Notes: generated by a model from the letters alone, not told the origin. Shown: positions 1-9,572, counted from the first letter of the stretch. The stretch: DNA of 64,000 nt from Stagnihabitans tardus (GCF_009925085.1 NZ_JAABNR010000003.1:1-64000); one strand, 5' to 3'. A program made the numbers and translations.

Positions 1-257
1 CTGACACCTTGATCATCGGTCCATCAGGTCTCCCCAACTTCCCTACAAGGCCGATATGCTAGCTTTCAGACGCCGATGCGCCCAAACCGCCCGCATATCC
101 CTTCGTTCATTACAGTTTCAAAGAGCAGCAGACACAAAAATCACCAGACCGCCAATCCCTTGGCGCGTCCCGCAACCTCGTATCCAGTAGTTCAACCTCA
201 CTTCGTTCGCCGCTTCCCGTCGCTTTCGCTTCGTTCCGTCCGCACCGTCGTTCGGTG
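1..257 (-). other. Leader region of an rRNA operon (16S gene beyond left edge)
   Basis: Read on the minus strand, this stretch has the hallmarks of a rhodobacterial rrn leader: an rRNA-type promoter just upstream, a GC-rich spacer, then GTCTGCTGCTCTTTGAAA, which contains a boxA-like antitermination element at 116-127. A segment GATATGCGGGCGGTTTGG follows (about 81-98). No credible protein frame fits. Transcription points out of the window, so the 16S gene should begin shortly left of position 1. The leader is seen directly; the 16S gene itself is inferred from family knowledge. It also accounts for most of the gene-free 1-422 region. Confidence 0.75.
116..127 (-). promoter_or_regulatory. boxA-like antitermination element of the rrn leader
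   Basis: The minus strand reads TGCTCTTTGAAA, one or two changes from the E. coli boxA TGCTCTTTAACA. Binding of NusB/S10 at boxA gives processive antitermination of rRNA transcription. Its distance from the promoter, about 130 bases, fits an rrn leader. Confidence 0.6.
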
Positions 258-263
258 AAGCGG

Positions 264-292
264 TGTTTAGGCCCACACCAAAAAACCCGCAA
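264..292 (-). promoter_or_regulatory. Probable rrn promoter
   Basis: On the minus strand a -35 hexamer TTGCGG (287-292) is separated by 17 bases from a -10 hexamer TAAACA (264-269), predicting a start near 257. The surrounding text (CTCTTGCGG, then CCTAAACACCGCTTCACCGAACG) resembles the promoter segment ahead of 16S genes in Rhodobacteraceae. It lies downstream of msrQ on the same strand, so some read-through from msrPQ is possible. Confidence 0.6.
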
Positions 293-422
293 GAGGAAAA
301 AAGCACGGTTGTCGCATTTTCTTTGCTTTTCCCGATTTTCCCGCGAAATCCGATGGTTGACGAAATCTTAACCATTTGGTCAGGGGGTTTGCCGCAACTT
401 TCTTTCGCAGTCGCAGCATGGC

Positions 423-1016
423 CTAGCCCCAAACCACCCGACTCGGACCGAACTTCCAGACCCTTGCGGCCAGGAGCCCTGCCAGGATCGCGGCATAGAT
501 CAGAATCTCTGCCCCCCAGACCTTTTGCACCATGATGAAATGCACCACGGCCAGGATCGCCGCCGGATAGGCCAGCTTGTGCAGCCGAACCCAGGTCTTG
601 CGCAGCCAGCGGATCGAGCGGTCGTTCGAGGTCACGGCCAGGGGGATCAGCAAGACAAAGCTCGCCATGCCGATCATGATATACCAGCGCTTCACCAGGT
701 CGTCGGCGATCTGGTCCCAGCGCAGGCCCATGTCCAGCACCAGCCAGGTCAGAAGGTGCAGCACCACGAGGCCGAAGGCCACAAGGCCGATCTGCCGCCT
801 GAAGCGCAGCGCATTCACCCCCACCCAGCGCAGCGGCGTGATCATCAGCCCCAGGAGAAGGAAGCGCACGGCCCAGAGGCCGAGCCCCCTTTCGATGTCC
901 CGCACCGGGTCGATGGCCGATAACCCCGGCACCACGACCCATGCGGCAACGGCCAGCCCGACGACATAGAGGCTCCAGGTCGGGATGCGGCGGAGCCCCT
1001 GGTTCAGCGCCTCCAT
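423..1016 (-). CDS. msrQ: MsrQ, haem-binding membrane subunit of the MsrPQ system
   Basis: 197-residue integral membrane protein of the ferric-reductase-like transmembrane family (YedZ/MsrQ). It passes electrons from the respiratory quinone pool to periplasmic MsrP, which reduces oxidised methionine in envelope proteins. The sequence shows about five to six hydrophobic helices and conserved histidines (LVVLHLL, WVRLHKL, VVHFIM) as likely haem b ligands. The ATG chosen overlaps the msrP stop codon by one base (TGATG), a classic translational coupling. An upstream in-frame extension was rejected because it runs through msrP. The next feature leftward is the rrn promoter. Confidence 0.9.
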   Translation of the reverse strand: MEALNQGLRRIPTWSLYVVGLAVAAWVVVPGLSAIDPVRDIERGLGLWAVRFLLLGLMITPLRWVGVNALRFRRQIGLVAFGLVVLHLLTWLVLDMGLRWDQIADDLVKRWYIMIGMASFVLLIPLAVTSNDRSIRWLRKTWVRLHKLAYPAAILAVVHFIMVQKVWGAEILIYAAILAGLLAARVWKFGPSRVVWG

Positions 1017-1894
1017 CAGTAATTCTCCGCCAGGTCCATCCCGGCATAGAGGCTGGCAACCTGGTCCCCATAGCCGTTGAACATCAGCGTGTCCTGGCGG
1101 CCGCCGAAGAGCCCCGCCCCGATGACGCGCTCGGAGGCCTGGCTCCAGCGCGGGTGATCCACCGTCGGGTTCACATTGGCATAGAACCCGTATTCGTTGG
1201 CGGCCATCATGTTCCAGGTCGTCTGCGGCATCTGGTCGACCAGCGATATCCGCACGATCGCCTTGATCGACTTGAAGCCGTATTTCCACGGCACCACCAG
1301 CCGGATCGGAGCGCCGTTCTGGTTGGGAAGCGGCTTGCCGTAAAGCCCGGTGGCCATCAGCGTCAGGGGATGCATCGCCTCATCCAGCCGCAGACCCTCG
1401 CGATAGGGCCAGTCCAGGATTCCCATCTTCTGCCCCGGCATCTCTTCCGGTCGCACCAGGGTTTCGAAGGCGACATACTTGGCCCCGGGCTGCACGCCGA
1501 GCTTGCCCAAGAGCGCTGCCAGCGGCACGCCGTTCCAGGGGATCACCATCGACCAGGCCTCGACGCAACGGAAGCGGTAGATGCGCTCTTCGACCGTCAG
1601 GCCCGTCAGCAGCTCGCCCAGGTCATAGTCGCCGGGCTTGTCCACCAGCCCATCGACCTTCACCGTCCAGGGCTGCGTCGTCAGCATCGAGGCATTGGCG
1701 GCAGGGTCCTCCTTGCCGGTGCCGAACTCGTAGTAATTGTTGTAGCCGGTGATCTCTTCCCAAGTGTTGGGCGTCAGCTCTTCGGCCCGGGCTAGGCCGG
1801 GCGTCAGGCCCAGGGCCAGCCCCCCCGCCATGATCTGGCGGCGGTTCAGATACAGTTTCTCGGGGGTCACATCGGACCAGCTCAGGGTCTTCAT
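1016..1894 (-). CDS. msrP: MsrP, periplasmic molybdopterin methionine sulfoxide reductase catalytic subunit
   Basis: 292 residues, of the sulfite-oxidase-like molybdopterin family (YedY/MsrP). It reduces methionine sulfoxide in periplasmic proteins using electrons from MsrQ. Residues 1-37 form a Tat-type signal (NRRQIMAGG, then a hydrophobic run ending at ARA). The molybdenum-ligating cysteine is Cys110 in RFRCVEAW. The motif [12 protein letters not shown] is typical of the family. It starts 29 bases downstream of a possible ECF-type promoter and is coupled to msrQ. Length matches the family. Confidence 0.93.
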   Translation of the reverse strand: MKTLSWSDVTPEKLYLNRRQIMAGGLALGLTPGLARAEELTPNTWEEITGYNNYYEFGTGKEDPAANASMLTTQPWTVKVDGLVDKPGDYDLGELLTGLTVEERIYRFRCVEAWSMVIPWNGVPLAALLGKLGVQPGAKYVAFETLVRPEEMPGQKMGILDWPYREGLRLDEAMHPLTLMATGLYGKPLPNQNGAPIRLVVPWKYGFKSIKAIVRISLVDQMPQTTWNMMAANEYGFYANVNPTVDHPRWSQASERVIGAGLFGGRQDTLMFNGYGDQVASLYAGMDLAENY

Positions 1895-1923
1895 CGGCGG
1901 CTCCTCCTTGGGGTGCTAAGGAG

Positions 1924-1951
1924 GATACGTTGAAAACCGCCGTTTGTTTCA
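1924..1951 (-). promoter_or_regulatory. Candidate ECF-sigma promoter for msrPQ
   Basis: The minus strand reads TGAAAC (1946-1951), 16 bases, then CGTATC (1924-1929), followed 29 bases later by the msrP ATG. The AAC/CGT pattern with 16-base spacing resembles extracytoplasmic-function sigma promoters. msrPQ is under ECF SigF control in some alpha- and betaproteobacteria. The -35 overlaps the antiporter stop codon. This is a weak pattern match only. Confidence 0.25.
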
Positions 1952-3148
1952 TTTCACCGCGTCACGGTGGCGTGAAAGATCGGGCCGTGACAGCAGCCGC
2001 GTGACGACGGGCATGGTCAGGACCGTGGAGCCGACCGCCATCAGCAAAAGCGCGGTAAAGGCGGCGGGCGAGATGATCTCCTTGTCCAGGAGGATATTGG
2101 CGAAGATGATCATGATCAGCGCCTTGGTCTGCAAGAGCCAGCCGATCACCCAGGTCTCGCGGCCCCAGCCCAGTTGCCGCCCCGCCAGCCAGACGCCGAG
2201 GAGCTTGCCGCCGACCGAGGCCACCAGGAGCAGGAGAGCCGCCGCCAGCACAACCCAGCCTCCGGCCTGGAACCCGGTCCGCAGCCCGGTCGACAGGAAA
2301 AAGACCGGCATCATGACCAGAAGCCAGGCCTCGCGCAGGCGGTCGACGCGGGTCACGTCGAACCACCGCGCCTCCAGCACCGCGCCAGCCAGGAAGGCGC
2401 CGACCATGAAATGCAGCCCCGCCCAGTCCGAGACGAAGGCCAGCGCGATCATCCAGACCAGGGCCACGGGCCAGCGGTCCGTCGGCCTCAGCCGGGGGAC
2501 CAGCCGCCGAACGAGGGGCGACAGGGTCAGAAGGATCAGGACAAAGCCCAGTTGCCGGCTGACCCGCGTCCAGTCCAGAAGGATCAGCGCCAGCACCGCC
2601 CAGATCGCGATATCGTCCAGCGAGGCATAGCGCAGGATGCGTTGCCCCAGGGGTCGGCGGAGCAGGTCCAGTTGATCCAGGAACAAGATCAGGATCGGCA
2701 GGGCCGTCACGGCGCAGGCCATGCCGATGCCCAATGCCGTTTGCCAAGGATGGCCCGCCGCGCCCATCCAGCCCTCGGTCTGCAAAAGCACCCCACCCGC
2801 CAGCGTCCCCAGCACCAGCGGCACGCCCAGCGCAAAGCCCGCCGCCGTCACTGTCTCGCGCCGGTTGGCGAGCGCTTCGGATATGTCCAGTTCCAGACCG
2901 GCGATGAAGACAAAGACCGTGACCGCCCAAAGCCCCAGCGCGTTCAGCGACGCGATGACCTGAGGGGTGAATATCTCGCCATGCAGCCCGGGGGCCACTG
3001 CGCCGAAGACGCCAGGCCCCAAGAGGATGCCGCCGACGATCTGAACCACGACCAGCGGCAGCGTGATCTTGCCCCACAGCCGCCAAAGCGCCCAGGGCAG
3101 GGCGAAGATCACCAGAAGGGCCAGAAGCAGGGTCTCGTTCGGCGTCAT
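1949..3148 (-). CDS. Monovalent cation/proton antiporter, CPA2 (KefB/NhaS-like) type
   Basis: 399-residue polytopic membrane protein with about 11-12 hydrophobic helices, of the Na/H exchanger (CPA2) fold. It presumably exchanges K+ or Na+ for protons across the inner membrane. Start [11 protein letters not shown] was chosen because hydrophobic helix 1 begins right there; an in-frame extension of 19 residues (MIDAGLG...) is possible but not membrane-like. Features include FIAGLELD, typical of helix 4 of this family, and [12 protein letters not shown] near the end. No TrkA-N/RCK regulatory domain is attached, so it is shorter than KefB/KefC. The cation cannot be called from sequence. Confidence 0.8.
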   Translation of the reverse strand: MTPNETLLLALLVIFALPWALWRLWGKITLPLVVVQIVGGILLGPGVFGAVAPGLHGEIFTPQVIASLNALGLWAVTVFVFIAGLELDISEALANRRETVTAAGFALGVPLVLGTLAGGVLLQTEGWMGAAGHPWQTALGIGMACAVTALPILILFLDQLDLLRRPLGQRILRYASLDDIAIWAVLALILLDWTRVSRQLGFVLILLTLSPLVRRLVPRLRPTDRWPVALVWMIALAFVSDWAGLHFMVGAFLAGAVLEARWFDVTRVDRLREAWLLVMMPVFFLSTGLRTGFQAGGWVVLAAALLLLVASVGGKLLGVWLAGRQLGWGRETWVIGWLLQTKALIMIIFANILLDKEIISPAAFTALLLMAVGSTVLTMPVVTRLLSRPDLSRHRDAVK

Positions 3149-3301
3149 CGCGCGTCCTTGTGCAAAGCGCCTCAGACTAGCGTGACCAAGGCCCGCGTCA
3201 ATCACGCGCTCATCACTTTGAATTCAGGCGGAAAAGGTGAACCGGGTGAAACTTTCGCCCGTAAACTCCGTGCCAATCCCGGCAGATACCAAGGTGACCC
3301 C

Positions 3302-3781
3302 ATGATCCGCAGAACCTTTCTGGCCCTGACCGCTTCCGTCTCGCTCCTGTCTGCCCCGGCCTTCGCCCAGGACAAGGACATCGTCGACACCGCCGTCGGC
3401 GCGGGCAGCTTCACCACGCTCGTCGCGGCCGTTCAGGCCGCCGGCCTGGTCGAGACCCTGAAGGGCCCCGGCCCCTTCACCGTCTTTGCGCCGACCGATG
3501 CCGCCTTTGCCGCCCTGCCCGCGGGCACGGTGGAAGACCTCTTGAAGCCCGAGAACAAGGACAAGCTGGTCGCCATCCTGACCTATCACGTCGTCCCGGG
3601 CAAGGTGATGGCCGCTGATCTGACCGAGGGCATGAAGGCCGCCTCCGTGCAGGGTGGCGAGCTGACCTTCACGCTGGAGGGCGGCGCGAAAGTCAACGGC
3701 GCGGTGATCTCGACCGCCGATATCGCGGCGACCAATGGCGTGATCCACGTCATCGACAGCGTCATCCTGCCGCCGATGTAA
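3302..3781 (+). CDS. Secreted fasciclin (FAS1) domain protein
   Basis: 159 residues: a Sec signal peptide (residues 1-22, cleavage after APAFA) followed by one complete FAS1 domain. The domain has its family H1 block ([16 protein letters not shown]) and the YHVVPGKV block. FAS1 proteins are extracellular or periplasmic adhesion-type proteins; the bacterial role is usually unknown. The gene stands alone, divergent from the antiporter and convergent with clpB, with a strong hairpin terminator just downstream. The ATG follows AAGGTGACCC. An upstream in-frame extension crosses the antiporter gene and is not real. Confidence 0.9.
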   Translation: MIRRTFLALTASVSLLSAPAFAQDKDIVDTAVGAGSFTTLVAAVQAAGLVETLKGPGPFTVFAPTDAAFAALPAGTVEDLLKPENKDKLVAILTYHVVPGKVMAADLTEGMKAASVQGGELTFTLEGGAKVNGAVISTADIAATNGVIHVIDSVILPPM

Positions 3782-3810
3782 GCCGAACCGGTGGGCCTTG
3801 CCAGCCCGCC

Positions 3811-3848
3811 AAAAACGGGGGGAGCCTTCTGGCTCCCCCCGTTCCTTT
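3811..3848. terminator. Bidirectional intrinsic terminator between fasciclin gene and clpB
   Basis: A 12-bp GC-rich stem (3815-3826 with 3831-3842, ACGGGGGGAGCC and its complement) has a TTCT loop. It is flanked by AAAAA on the left and TTCCTTTT on the right. The two convergent genes end at 3781 and 3882, so it can serve both. Confidence 0.85.
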
Positions 3849-3881
3849 TGGACCTTCTGGTCCCATCCGTTTGCACGGACC

Positions 3882-6494
3882 TCAATGCACCCGCACTTCC
3901 GCAGGCCTTTCCTTGGTCGAGCGCAGGACGCGGTCCCCGATCACCAGCCCATCGGGTGCCGCCGAGATCGTGACGGTGGACCCGTCCAGCACCTCGCCCC
4001 CCAGGATCATCTGCGCCAGTTGATCCTGCAGATGCCGCTGGATCACCCGCTTCAGGGGCCGAGCGCCATAGACCGGGTCGTAGCCCTCATCCGCCAGCCA
4101 CTGCCGCGCCGCCGCGTCGGTCTCCAGCGTGATCTTGCGCGCCGCGAGCCGGGCCTCCAGCTTCTTCAGCTGGATGTCCACGATGGCGCCCATGTCACCC
4201 CGGCCCAGGCGCTCGAAGATGATCGTCTCGTCCAGGCGGTTCAGGAATTCGGGGCGGAAGTGACCCCGCACCGCCTCCATCACCTCGGCCCGGGCGCCAG
4301 TCGGGTCAGCGCCCTCGGGCAACTGGGACAGGGAATAGGCCCCCAGGTTGGACGTCAGGATGATCAGCGTCTGCTTGAAGTCCACCGTCCGGCCCTGGCC
4401 ATCGGTCAAAACGCCATCATCCAGCACCTGCAACAGCACGTTGAAGACATCCGGATGGGCCTTTTCCACCTCGTCGAAGAGGACCACCTGGTAGGGCCGC
4501 CGCCGCACGGCCTCGGTCAGCACCCCGCCTTCATCGTAACCGACATAGCCCGGAGGCGCGCCGATCAGACGCGAGACGGCATGTTTCTCCATGAACTCCG
4601 ACATGTCGATGCGGACCATCGCGCTATCGTCGTCAAAGAGATACTCGGCCAGGGCCTTGGTCAGCTCGGTCTTGCCCACGCCGGTCGGGCCGAGGAAGAG
4701 GAAAGAGCCCAAAGGCCGCCCCTCATCGTTCAGCCCGGCCCGCGCCCGCCGCACGGCGTTCGAGACAGCGGTGACCGCCGCCTTCTGGCCGACAACCCGC
4801 TTGCCGATCTGCTCTTCCATCTTCAGAAGCTTTTCCTTCTCGCCCTCCAGCATCTTGGAGGTCGGGATGCCGGTCCAGCGTTCGACCACTTCCGCGATCT
4901 GTTCAGGCCGCACGGCTTCCGAGACCAGGGCCTGGCCCTGCCGCGTCTCGGCCTCGGCCAAGGCCTTCTCCAGCGCGGGGATGCGCCCATATTGCAGCTC
5001 CCCGGCCTTGGCGAAGTTGCCCTCGCGCTTGGCGCCGTCCAGTTCGGCCCGGGCGCGGTCCAGCTGCTCCTTGATATCCCGCGCCTTCTCCAAGGAGTCG
5101 CGCTCGGCCTGCCAGGTCGCCGTCATCGAGGCCGAAGCCTGCTGCAGATTGGCCAGCTCCTTCTCCAGCTTCTCCAGCCGGTCACGAGAGGCGGCATCGT
5201 CTTCCTTCTTCAAGGCCTCGGCTTCGATCTGCAGCTGCAGGATCTGGCGGTCGAGGGCGTCGAGTTCCTCGGGCTTGGAGTCCACTTCCATCCGCAGACG
5301 GGAGGCTGCCTCGTCCATCAGGTCGATCGCCTTGTCGGGCAGGAAACGGTCGGTGATGTAGCGATGCGACAGGGTCGCCGCAGCCACCAGCGCCGCATCG
5401 GCGATCCGCACGCCGTGGTGCAGCTCGTACTTCTCCTTGATGCCGCGCAGGATGGAAATGGTATCCTCCACCGTGGGCTCGGAGACCATCACCGGCTGGA
5501 AGCGCCGGGCCAGGGCCGCGTCCTTCTCCACATACTTGCGATACTCATCCAGCGTCGTGGCGCCGACGCAATGCAGCTCCCCGCGCGCCAAGGCCGGCTT
5601 GATCAGGTTGGCCGCATCCATCGCGCCATCCGATTTCCCCGCGCCCACCAGAGTATGCATCTCGTCGATGAAGAGGATGATCTCCCCTTCCGCCGAGGTC
5701 ACCTCGTTCAAGACCGCCTTCAGCCGTTCTTCGAACTCGCCGCGATACTTCGACCCGGCAATGAGCGACCCCATGTCGAGCGCCATCAGCTTCTTGTTGC
5801 GCAAGCTTTCGGGCACATCGCCATTGACGATCCGCAGCGCGAGCCCTTCGGCAATCGCCGTCTTGCCCACGCCGGGCTCGCCGATCAGGACCGGGTTGTT
5901 CTTGGTCCTGCGGCTCAGGACCTGCATGGTCCGCCGGATCTCGTCATCGCGGCCGATGATCGGGTCGATCTTGCCTTGCTCCGCCGCCTCGGTCAGGTCG
6001 CGGGCATATTTCTTCAGCGCATCATAGCCCTCTTCGGCCGAGGCCGTATCCGCCGTCCGCCCCTTGCGGATGTCGTTGATCGCCGCATTCAGCTTCTGCG
6101 CCGTCACCGCCCCCGCATCCAGAGCGCTCTTGGCCGCCGAAGTGACCAGGCACAAAGCCATCAGCACCCGCTCGACGGGCACGAAGGAATCCCCCGCCTT
6201 CTTGGCGACCTTCTCGGCCTCGTCCAGGACCTTGACCAGCCCCGGATCGGTGAAGGGCTGCGCATCGCCTGTGACCTTGGGGAGTTTCCCCAGGGCCAGG
6301 TCCAAAGCCTCGACCACGCGGGCGGGCTCGCCCCCGGCGCGGCGGATCAGGTTGGACGAGAGCCCCTGTTCGTCATCCATCAGGGCTTTCAGCAGGTGTT
6401 CGGGCGCCAGCCTCTGGTGGCTTTCCCGCATCGCGATGGTCTGGGCGGCCTGCAAGAAGCCGCGCGACCGTTCCGTGAATTTCTCCAAATTCAT
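3882..6494 (-). CDS. clpB: ClpB protein disaggregase (AAA+ chaperone)
   Basis: 870 residues, full length for ClpB. This hexameric cytosolic disaggregase works with DnaK to rescue heat-aggregated proteins. Domains in order: N-terminal Clp repeat domain (about 1-145); first AAA+ module with Walker [10 protein letters not shown] near residue 205; the long coiled-coil middle domain (about 400-520), which distinguishes ClpB from ClpA; second AAA+ module with Walker [10 protein letters not shown] near residue 600; and C-terminal D2-small domain. Start [10 protein letters not shown] matches the family N-terminus and has AGGAGAG just upstream; the 15-residue upstream extension is not family-like. Divergent from queG. 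Confidence 0.97.
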   Translation of the reverse strand: MNLEKFTERSRGFLQAAQTIAMRESHQRLAPEHLLKALMDDEQGLSSNLIRRAGGEPARVVEALDLALGKLPKVTGDAQPFTDPGLVKVLDEAEKVAKKAGDSFVPVERVLMALCLVTSAAKSALDAGAVTAQKLNAAINDIRKGRTADTASAEEGYDALKKYARDLTEAAEQGKIDPIIGRDDEIRRTMQVLSRRTKNNPVLIGEPGVGKTAIAEGLALRIVNGDVPESLRNKKLMALDMGSLIAGSKYRGEFEERLKAVLNEVTSAEGEIILFIDEMHTLVGAGKSDGAMDAANLIKPALARGELHCVGATTLDEYRKYVEKDAALARRFQPVMVSEPTVEDTISILRGIKEKYELHHGVRIADAALVAAATLSHRYITDRFLPDKAIDLMDEAASRLRMEVDSKPEELDALDRQILQLQIEAEALKKEDDAASRDRLEKLEKELANLQQASASMTATWQAERDSLEKARDIKEQLDRARAELDGAKREGNFAKAGELQYGRIPALEKALAEAETRQGQALVSEAVRPEQIAEVVERWTGIPTSKMLEGEKEKLLKMEEQIGKRVVGQKAAVTAVSNAVRRARAGLNDEGRPLGSFLFLGPTGVGKTELTKALAEYLFDDDSAMVRIDMSEFMEKHAVSRLIGAPPGYVGYDEGGVLTEAVRRRPYQVVLFDEVEKAHPDVFNVLLQVLDDGVLTDGQGRTVDFKQTLIILTSNLGAYSLSQLPEGADPTGARAEVMEAVRGHFRPEFLNRLDETIIFERLGRGDMGAIVDIQLKKLEARLAARKITLETDAAARQWLADEGYDPVYGARPLKRVIQRHLQDQLAQMILGGEVLDGSTVTISAAPDGLVIGDRVLRSTKERPAEVRVH

Positions 6495-6636
6495 CGTTAC
6501 TCTCCTTTGAAGCACCGTCCGAAGCGCCCAAAGTGGCACGCTTCATCGGCCTTGCCCTTGATCTGGGATAAGACCCCGCCCGCTGCAAGACCGCCAAGAG
6601 GTCGCGGGGCGAAAATTCCCGTGCTATGCCTTTGGG

Positions 6637-7674
6637 ATGACTCTGAAAGACAAACTCCACGCCCGGGCCATGGAGGAGGGTTTCTCCGCCATGGGCATCT
6701 GCGCGCCCGATGCCATCCCGCAGGCCTCCGAGCGGCTGGCGGCTTTCGTGGCCCAGGGCGCGCATGGGCAGATGTCCTGGATGGCCGAACGGATGGAGTG
6801 GCGCGGCAACCCCGCCGCTTTGTGGCCCCAGGCGCGCTCGGTCATCATGCTGGCCGAGGTCTATCCGGGTGCCCGCAGCCCAACGCCGCCCGATCATGGC
6901 GAGATCTCGATCTATGCCCAGGGCAAGGATTACCACGACCTGGTCAAGCGGCGGCTGAAACGGCTTGGCGGCTGGCTGGTGGCCGAGGCGAAAAAGGCGG
7001 GGGAGGTGCCCGAGATCAAAGTCTTCGTCGACACCGCCCCGGTGATGGAGAAGCCGCTCGCCCAGGCCGCGGGCCTGGGCTGGCAGGGGAAACACACCAA
7101 TCTCTTGTCCCGCGACCTTGGCAACTGGTTCTTCCTCGGCGCGATCTTCACCACGCTCGACCTGGAGAAAGACGCCCCCGAGGTCAGCCATTGCGGCTCC
7201 TGCACCGCCTGCCTGGAGGCCTGCCCGACGAAAGCCTTCCCCGCGCCCTATCAACTCGACGCAAGGCGCTGCATTTCCTATCTGACCATCGAGCACAAGG
7301 GCCCCGTCGACCTCGACCTGCGCGAGGGCCTGGGGAACCGCATCTACGGCTGCGACCTCTGCCTCGCCGCCTGCCCCTGGAACAAGTTCGCGGCCGAGGC
7401 GAAGGAAATCGGCTATGCCTCCCGCACCGGCAACCCGCCCCTGGCCGAGTTGGCGAGCCTGGACGATGCCGCCTTTCGGGAGCGTTTCGCGGGCAGCCCG
7501 ATCAAGCGGATCGGCAGGGATCGCATGGTCCGGAACGTGCTTTACGCCATCGGGAACTCGGGCGACCCTTCGCTTGCCGCCTCCGCCGAGGCCCTGCGGG
7601 AGGACCCCGACCCCACGGTGGCCGAAGCCGCCGCCTGGGCGCTCAGCCGGCTAGCCGGTCCCGCAGCGCGGTGA
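6637..7674 (+). CDS. queG: Epoxyqueuosine reductase QueG
   Basis: 345 residues. Catalyses the last step of queuosine formation in tRNA (epoxyqueuosine to queuosine), using cobalamin and two [4Fe-4S] clusters. The cluster motifs are visible: [12 protein letters not shown] near residues 186-197 and [10 protein letters not shown] near 239-248. The C-terminus carries a HEAT-like stretch. The 3' end overlaps the convergent ohrR gene by 32 bases. It is divergent from clpB with a 142-base spacer. Confidence 0.95.
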   Translation: MTLKDKLHARAMEEGFSAMGICAPDAIPQASERLAAFVAQGAHGQMSWMAERMEWRGNPAALWPQARSVIMLAEVYPGARSPTPPDHGEISIYAQGKDYHDLVKRRLKRLGGWLVAEAKKAGEVPEIKVFVDTAPVMEKPLAQAAGLGWQGKHTNLLSRDLGNWFFLGAIFTTLDLEKDAPEVSHCGSCTACLEACPTKAFPAPYQLDARRCISYLTIEHKGPVDLDLREGLGNRIYGCDLCLAACPWNKFAAEAKEIGYASRTGNPPLAELASLDDAAFRERFAGSPIKRIGRDRMVRNVLYAIGNSGDPSLAASAEALREDPDPTVAEAAAWALSRLAGPAAR

Positions 7675-8068
7675 TCTGGTCGCGGAGCGCGGTCAGCCTC
7701 TCGACCTCCAGCCCGCAGGCGTCGAAGATGCAGCGGCTGATATGGCCCGCCTCGGCCTTCAGCCCAGCGCCCTTTTCGGACAGCGTCACCCGCACCTGGC
7801 GTTCGTCCTGCTCATCCCGCGCCCGCGCCACCAGGCCCTGCGCCTCCATCCGCTTCAAGAGCGGGGTAAGGGTGTTGGACTCCAGCCCCAGCGCCCGGCC
7901 AAGGTCGGTGACGCGGCGGCCGTCCTCCTCCCACAGCGCCATCAGCACCAGGAACTGCGGATAGGTCAGGCCGAGGGGGGCAAGCAGCGGTTGATAGACC
8001 CTCTGCATGGCGTGGTTGGCCGAATAGAGGGCAAAGCAGATCATGTCAGGCAGGGTCAGCTGGCTCAT
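7643..8068 (-). CDS. ohrR: OhrR-type MarR family peroxide-sensing repressor
   Basis: 141 residues with a MarR winged-helix fold ([27 protein letters not shown] is the recognition region). The N-terminal segment around Cys11 ([13 protein letters not shown]) and [16 protein letters not shown] are hallmark OhrR blocks. Cys11 would be the hydroperoxide-reactive residue, and Cys113 and Cys118 are candidate partners, suggesting the 2-Cys class. It is divergent from ohr, the standard target, with palindromic operator-like sites between them. It should repress ohr and itself until oxidised by organic peroxide. It ends inside queG. Confidence 0.9.
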   Translation of the reverse strand: MSQLTLPDMICFALYSANHAMQRVYQPLLAPLGLTYPQFLVLMALWEEDGRRVTDLGRALGLESNTLTPLLKRMEAQGLVARARDEQDERQVRVTLSEKGAGLKAEAGHISRCIFDACGLEVERLTALRDQITALRDRLAG

Positions 8069-8081
8069 GCAATCTGATTAA

Positions 8082-8095
8082 ATCGCGCGCGATTA
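8082..8095. promoter_or_regulatory. OhrR operator-like palindrome
   Basis: AATCGCGCGCGATT is a perfect 14-bp palindrome, 13 bases upstream of the ohrR start. Two related imperfect copies sit near the ohr promoter (8133-8144 and 8148-8160). MarR dimers bind such sites. Its placement predicts ohrR autoregulation. Confidence 0.6.
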
Positions 8096-8104
8096 AAAAG
8101 CAAG

Positions 8105-8160
8105 TTGACCGAATCGAAGGGGAGGGATATTCAATCGCTAACGACTTAATCGCAAACGAT
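8105..8160 (+). promoter_or_regulatory. ohr promoter with two tandem OhrR operator-like repeats
   Basis: A -35 TTGACC (8105-8110) and -10 TATTCA (8128-8133) are 17 bases apart. Immediately downstream lie AATCGCTAACGA (8133-8144) and AATCGCAAACGA (8148-8159), direct repeats on a 15-base period. Both resemble half or degenerate forms of the ohrR-side palindrome. Repressor bound here would cover the transcription start. Confidence 0.6.
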
Positions 8161-8170
8161 GGAGATTCCC

Positions 8171-8599
8171 ATGACGGTCGATCCGAAGTATTTCACCGAA
8201 GCCACCGCGACGGGCGGCGGCCGCAATGGCCTGGCCAAACTGGCCAATGGTCAGCTGACCGTCACGCTGGCGACCCCGAAAGAGCTTGGCGGGACGGGCC
8301 TCGGCCACAATCCCGAAGAGCTCTTCGCGCTTGGCTATGCCGCCTGCTACCTGGGTGCCATGCGCTTTGCGGCGCAGTCCGAAAAGCTGGGGACGGTGCC
8401 CGAGGATGCGACGGTGACGGCCAAGGTCGGGATCGGTCCGCGCTCGGAGGGCGGCTTCGGCCTGGCCATCACGCTCGAGGTCAAGATGCCGGGCGTCGAC
8501 AAGGCCGTGGCCGAAAAGATCGCCGAGCGCGGCCATTTCATCTGCCCCTATTCGCACCTGTCGCGCGGTGGCGTGCATGTGGCGACCGTGGTCGCCTGA
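8171..8599 (+). CDS. ohr: Organic hydroperoxide resistance protein Ohr
   Basis: 142-residue OsmC/Ohr-family thiol peroxidase that reduces organic and fatty-acid hydroperoxides with lipoamide as electron donor. The catalytic pair is present: Cys59 in GYAACYLGA and Cys125 in CPYSHLSRG. The start at 8171 was chosen because GGAG sits six bases upstream and MTVDPKYFTE fits the family N-terminus. An ATG at 8159 is possible but overlaps the second operator repeat. Paired with the divergent ohrR. Confidence 0.95.
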   Translation: MTVDPKYFTEATATGGGRNGLAKLANGQLTVTLATPKELGGTGLGHNPEELFALGYAACYLGAMRFAAQSEKLGTVPEDATVTAKVGIGPRSEGGFGLAITLEVKMPGVDKAVAEKIAERGHFICPYSHLSRGGVHVATVVA

Positions 8600-8710
8600 G
8601 GTTGGCCGCAGGGGGTTGCGCGCCCCCCGCACCCACCCGAAGAGCGGGGGCTTCACACCCCCGCCGCGTTCATCGGTGCTCGGACCCATGGCGCAGCGAT
8701 GGACGCACCC

Positions 8711-8767
8711 GTGGGATATTTTTGGACCAATGAACAAGGGGCGGCTTCGGTCGCCCCTTTCCTTTTG
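8711..8767 (+). terminator. Terminator downstream of ohr, overlapping an intergenic repeat copy
   Basis: An AAGGGGCG stem (8736-8743) pairs with CGCCCCTT (8752-8759), followed by TCCTTTT. The left part (8711-8735, GGGATATTTTTGGACCAATGAA) resembles the dispersed GGGATATTTGGGCAAGTATGAAAG element found elsewhere in this window. The remaining bases from 8600 hold no gene I can support. Confidence 0.65.
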
Positions 8768-8807
8768 CCGGGGCCTTGCTAGCCTTTCGGGAAACAGGGA
8801 GGCTGAC

Positions 8808-9572
8808 ATGGGTCGTTTGGCGGGCAAGGTTGCGATCATTTCGGGCGGGGCGACCGGGATCGGCGAGGCCTCGGTGCGGTTGTTCGCCGCCGAGGGAGCT
8901 GCCGTCGGAATCATCGATCGCAACGTCCAGGCCGGACAGGCCCTGGCGCAGGACTTGCAGTCGGCAGGGCACCGGGTGGTCTTTGCCGAGGCCGATGTCA
9001 GTCGGCGGGGCCCCGTGGAGGCTGCTGTCGCGCAGGTGCGCGCCGCGCTGGGGCCGGTGAACGTCCTCTTCAACCATGCCGGCACCATCGTCATCAAACC
9101 CTTCCTCGAGACCAGCGAAGAGGACTGGGACGGGCTTTTCGATATCAACGTCAAGTCCATGTACCTGATGACCCGCGCCGTCCTGCCCATGATGCTGGAC
9201 CAGGGCAAGGGCGCCATCGTCTGCACCGCTTCGATCTCCGGCTTCTACGCCACGCCGAACGAGGTGCTTTACGACGCGACCAAGGCCGCCTGCGCCATGT
9301 TCTCCAAGGCCATCGCCATCGAGTTCCGCGACCGTGGCATCCGCTGCAACGCCGTCTGCCCGGGCTTCATCCTCACCCCCCATGGCCGTCGCGAGGTCGC
9401 CGACCTGACGGCGCTTGGGGTCGATGTCTCGGAGGCTGCGATGAAGGCCGCCCAGGGGCGCTTCGGCCTGCCCGAAGATATCGCAAGGGCGGCGCTTTAC
9501 CTCGCCTCGGATGATGCGGAATTCGTCAACGGGACAGAACTCTTCGTCGACAACGGCTTCTCTGCGGTCTGA
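8808..9572 (+). CDS. Short-chain dehydrogenase/reductase (SDR)
   Basis: 254 residues, classical SDR length. The NAD(P)-binding glycine motif is GGATGIGEA near residue 13. Catalytic Ser, Tyr and Lys appear as TASISGF, then Y-DATK, and the NHAG block is present. An acidic residue after the second strand (IIDRN) favours NAD+ over NADP+. GGGAGG precedes the ATG by eight bases. The substrate cannot be assigned. Neighbours (ohr before, cytochrome c peroxidase after) give no pathway hint. Confidence 0.85.
   Translation: MGRLAGKVAIISGGATGIGEASVRLFAAEGAAVGIIDRNVQAGQALAQDLQSAGHRVVFAEADVSRRGPVEAAVAQVRAALGPVNVLFNHAGTIVIKPFLETSEEDWDGLFDINVKSMYLMTRAVLPMMLDQGKGAIVCTASISGFYATPNEVLYDATKAACAMFSKAIAIEFRDRGIRCNAVCPGFILTPHGRREVADLTALGVDVSEAAMKAAQGRFGLPEDIARAALYLASDDAEFVNGTELFVDNGFSAV

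Noticed and set aside
3882-6539. clpB start 15 codons upstream of [10 protein letters not shown]
   Set aside because: The extension [11 protein letters not shown] is not ClpB-like and the good ribosome site lies before MNLEKF.
6495-6636. RpoH heat-shock promoter for clpB
   Set aside because: CTTGCAG and CTTATC occur on the minus strand, but spacing and -10 do not fit well enough to claim it.
3798-7964. Very long open frame on the plus strand opposite clpB and across queG
   Set aside because: It is His/Arg/Gln-rich shadow sequence produced by high-GC codon structure of the real clpB gene and includes queG in a wrong frame.
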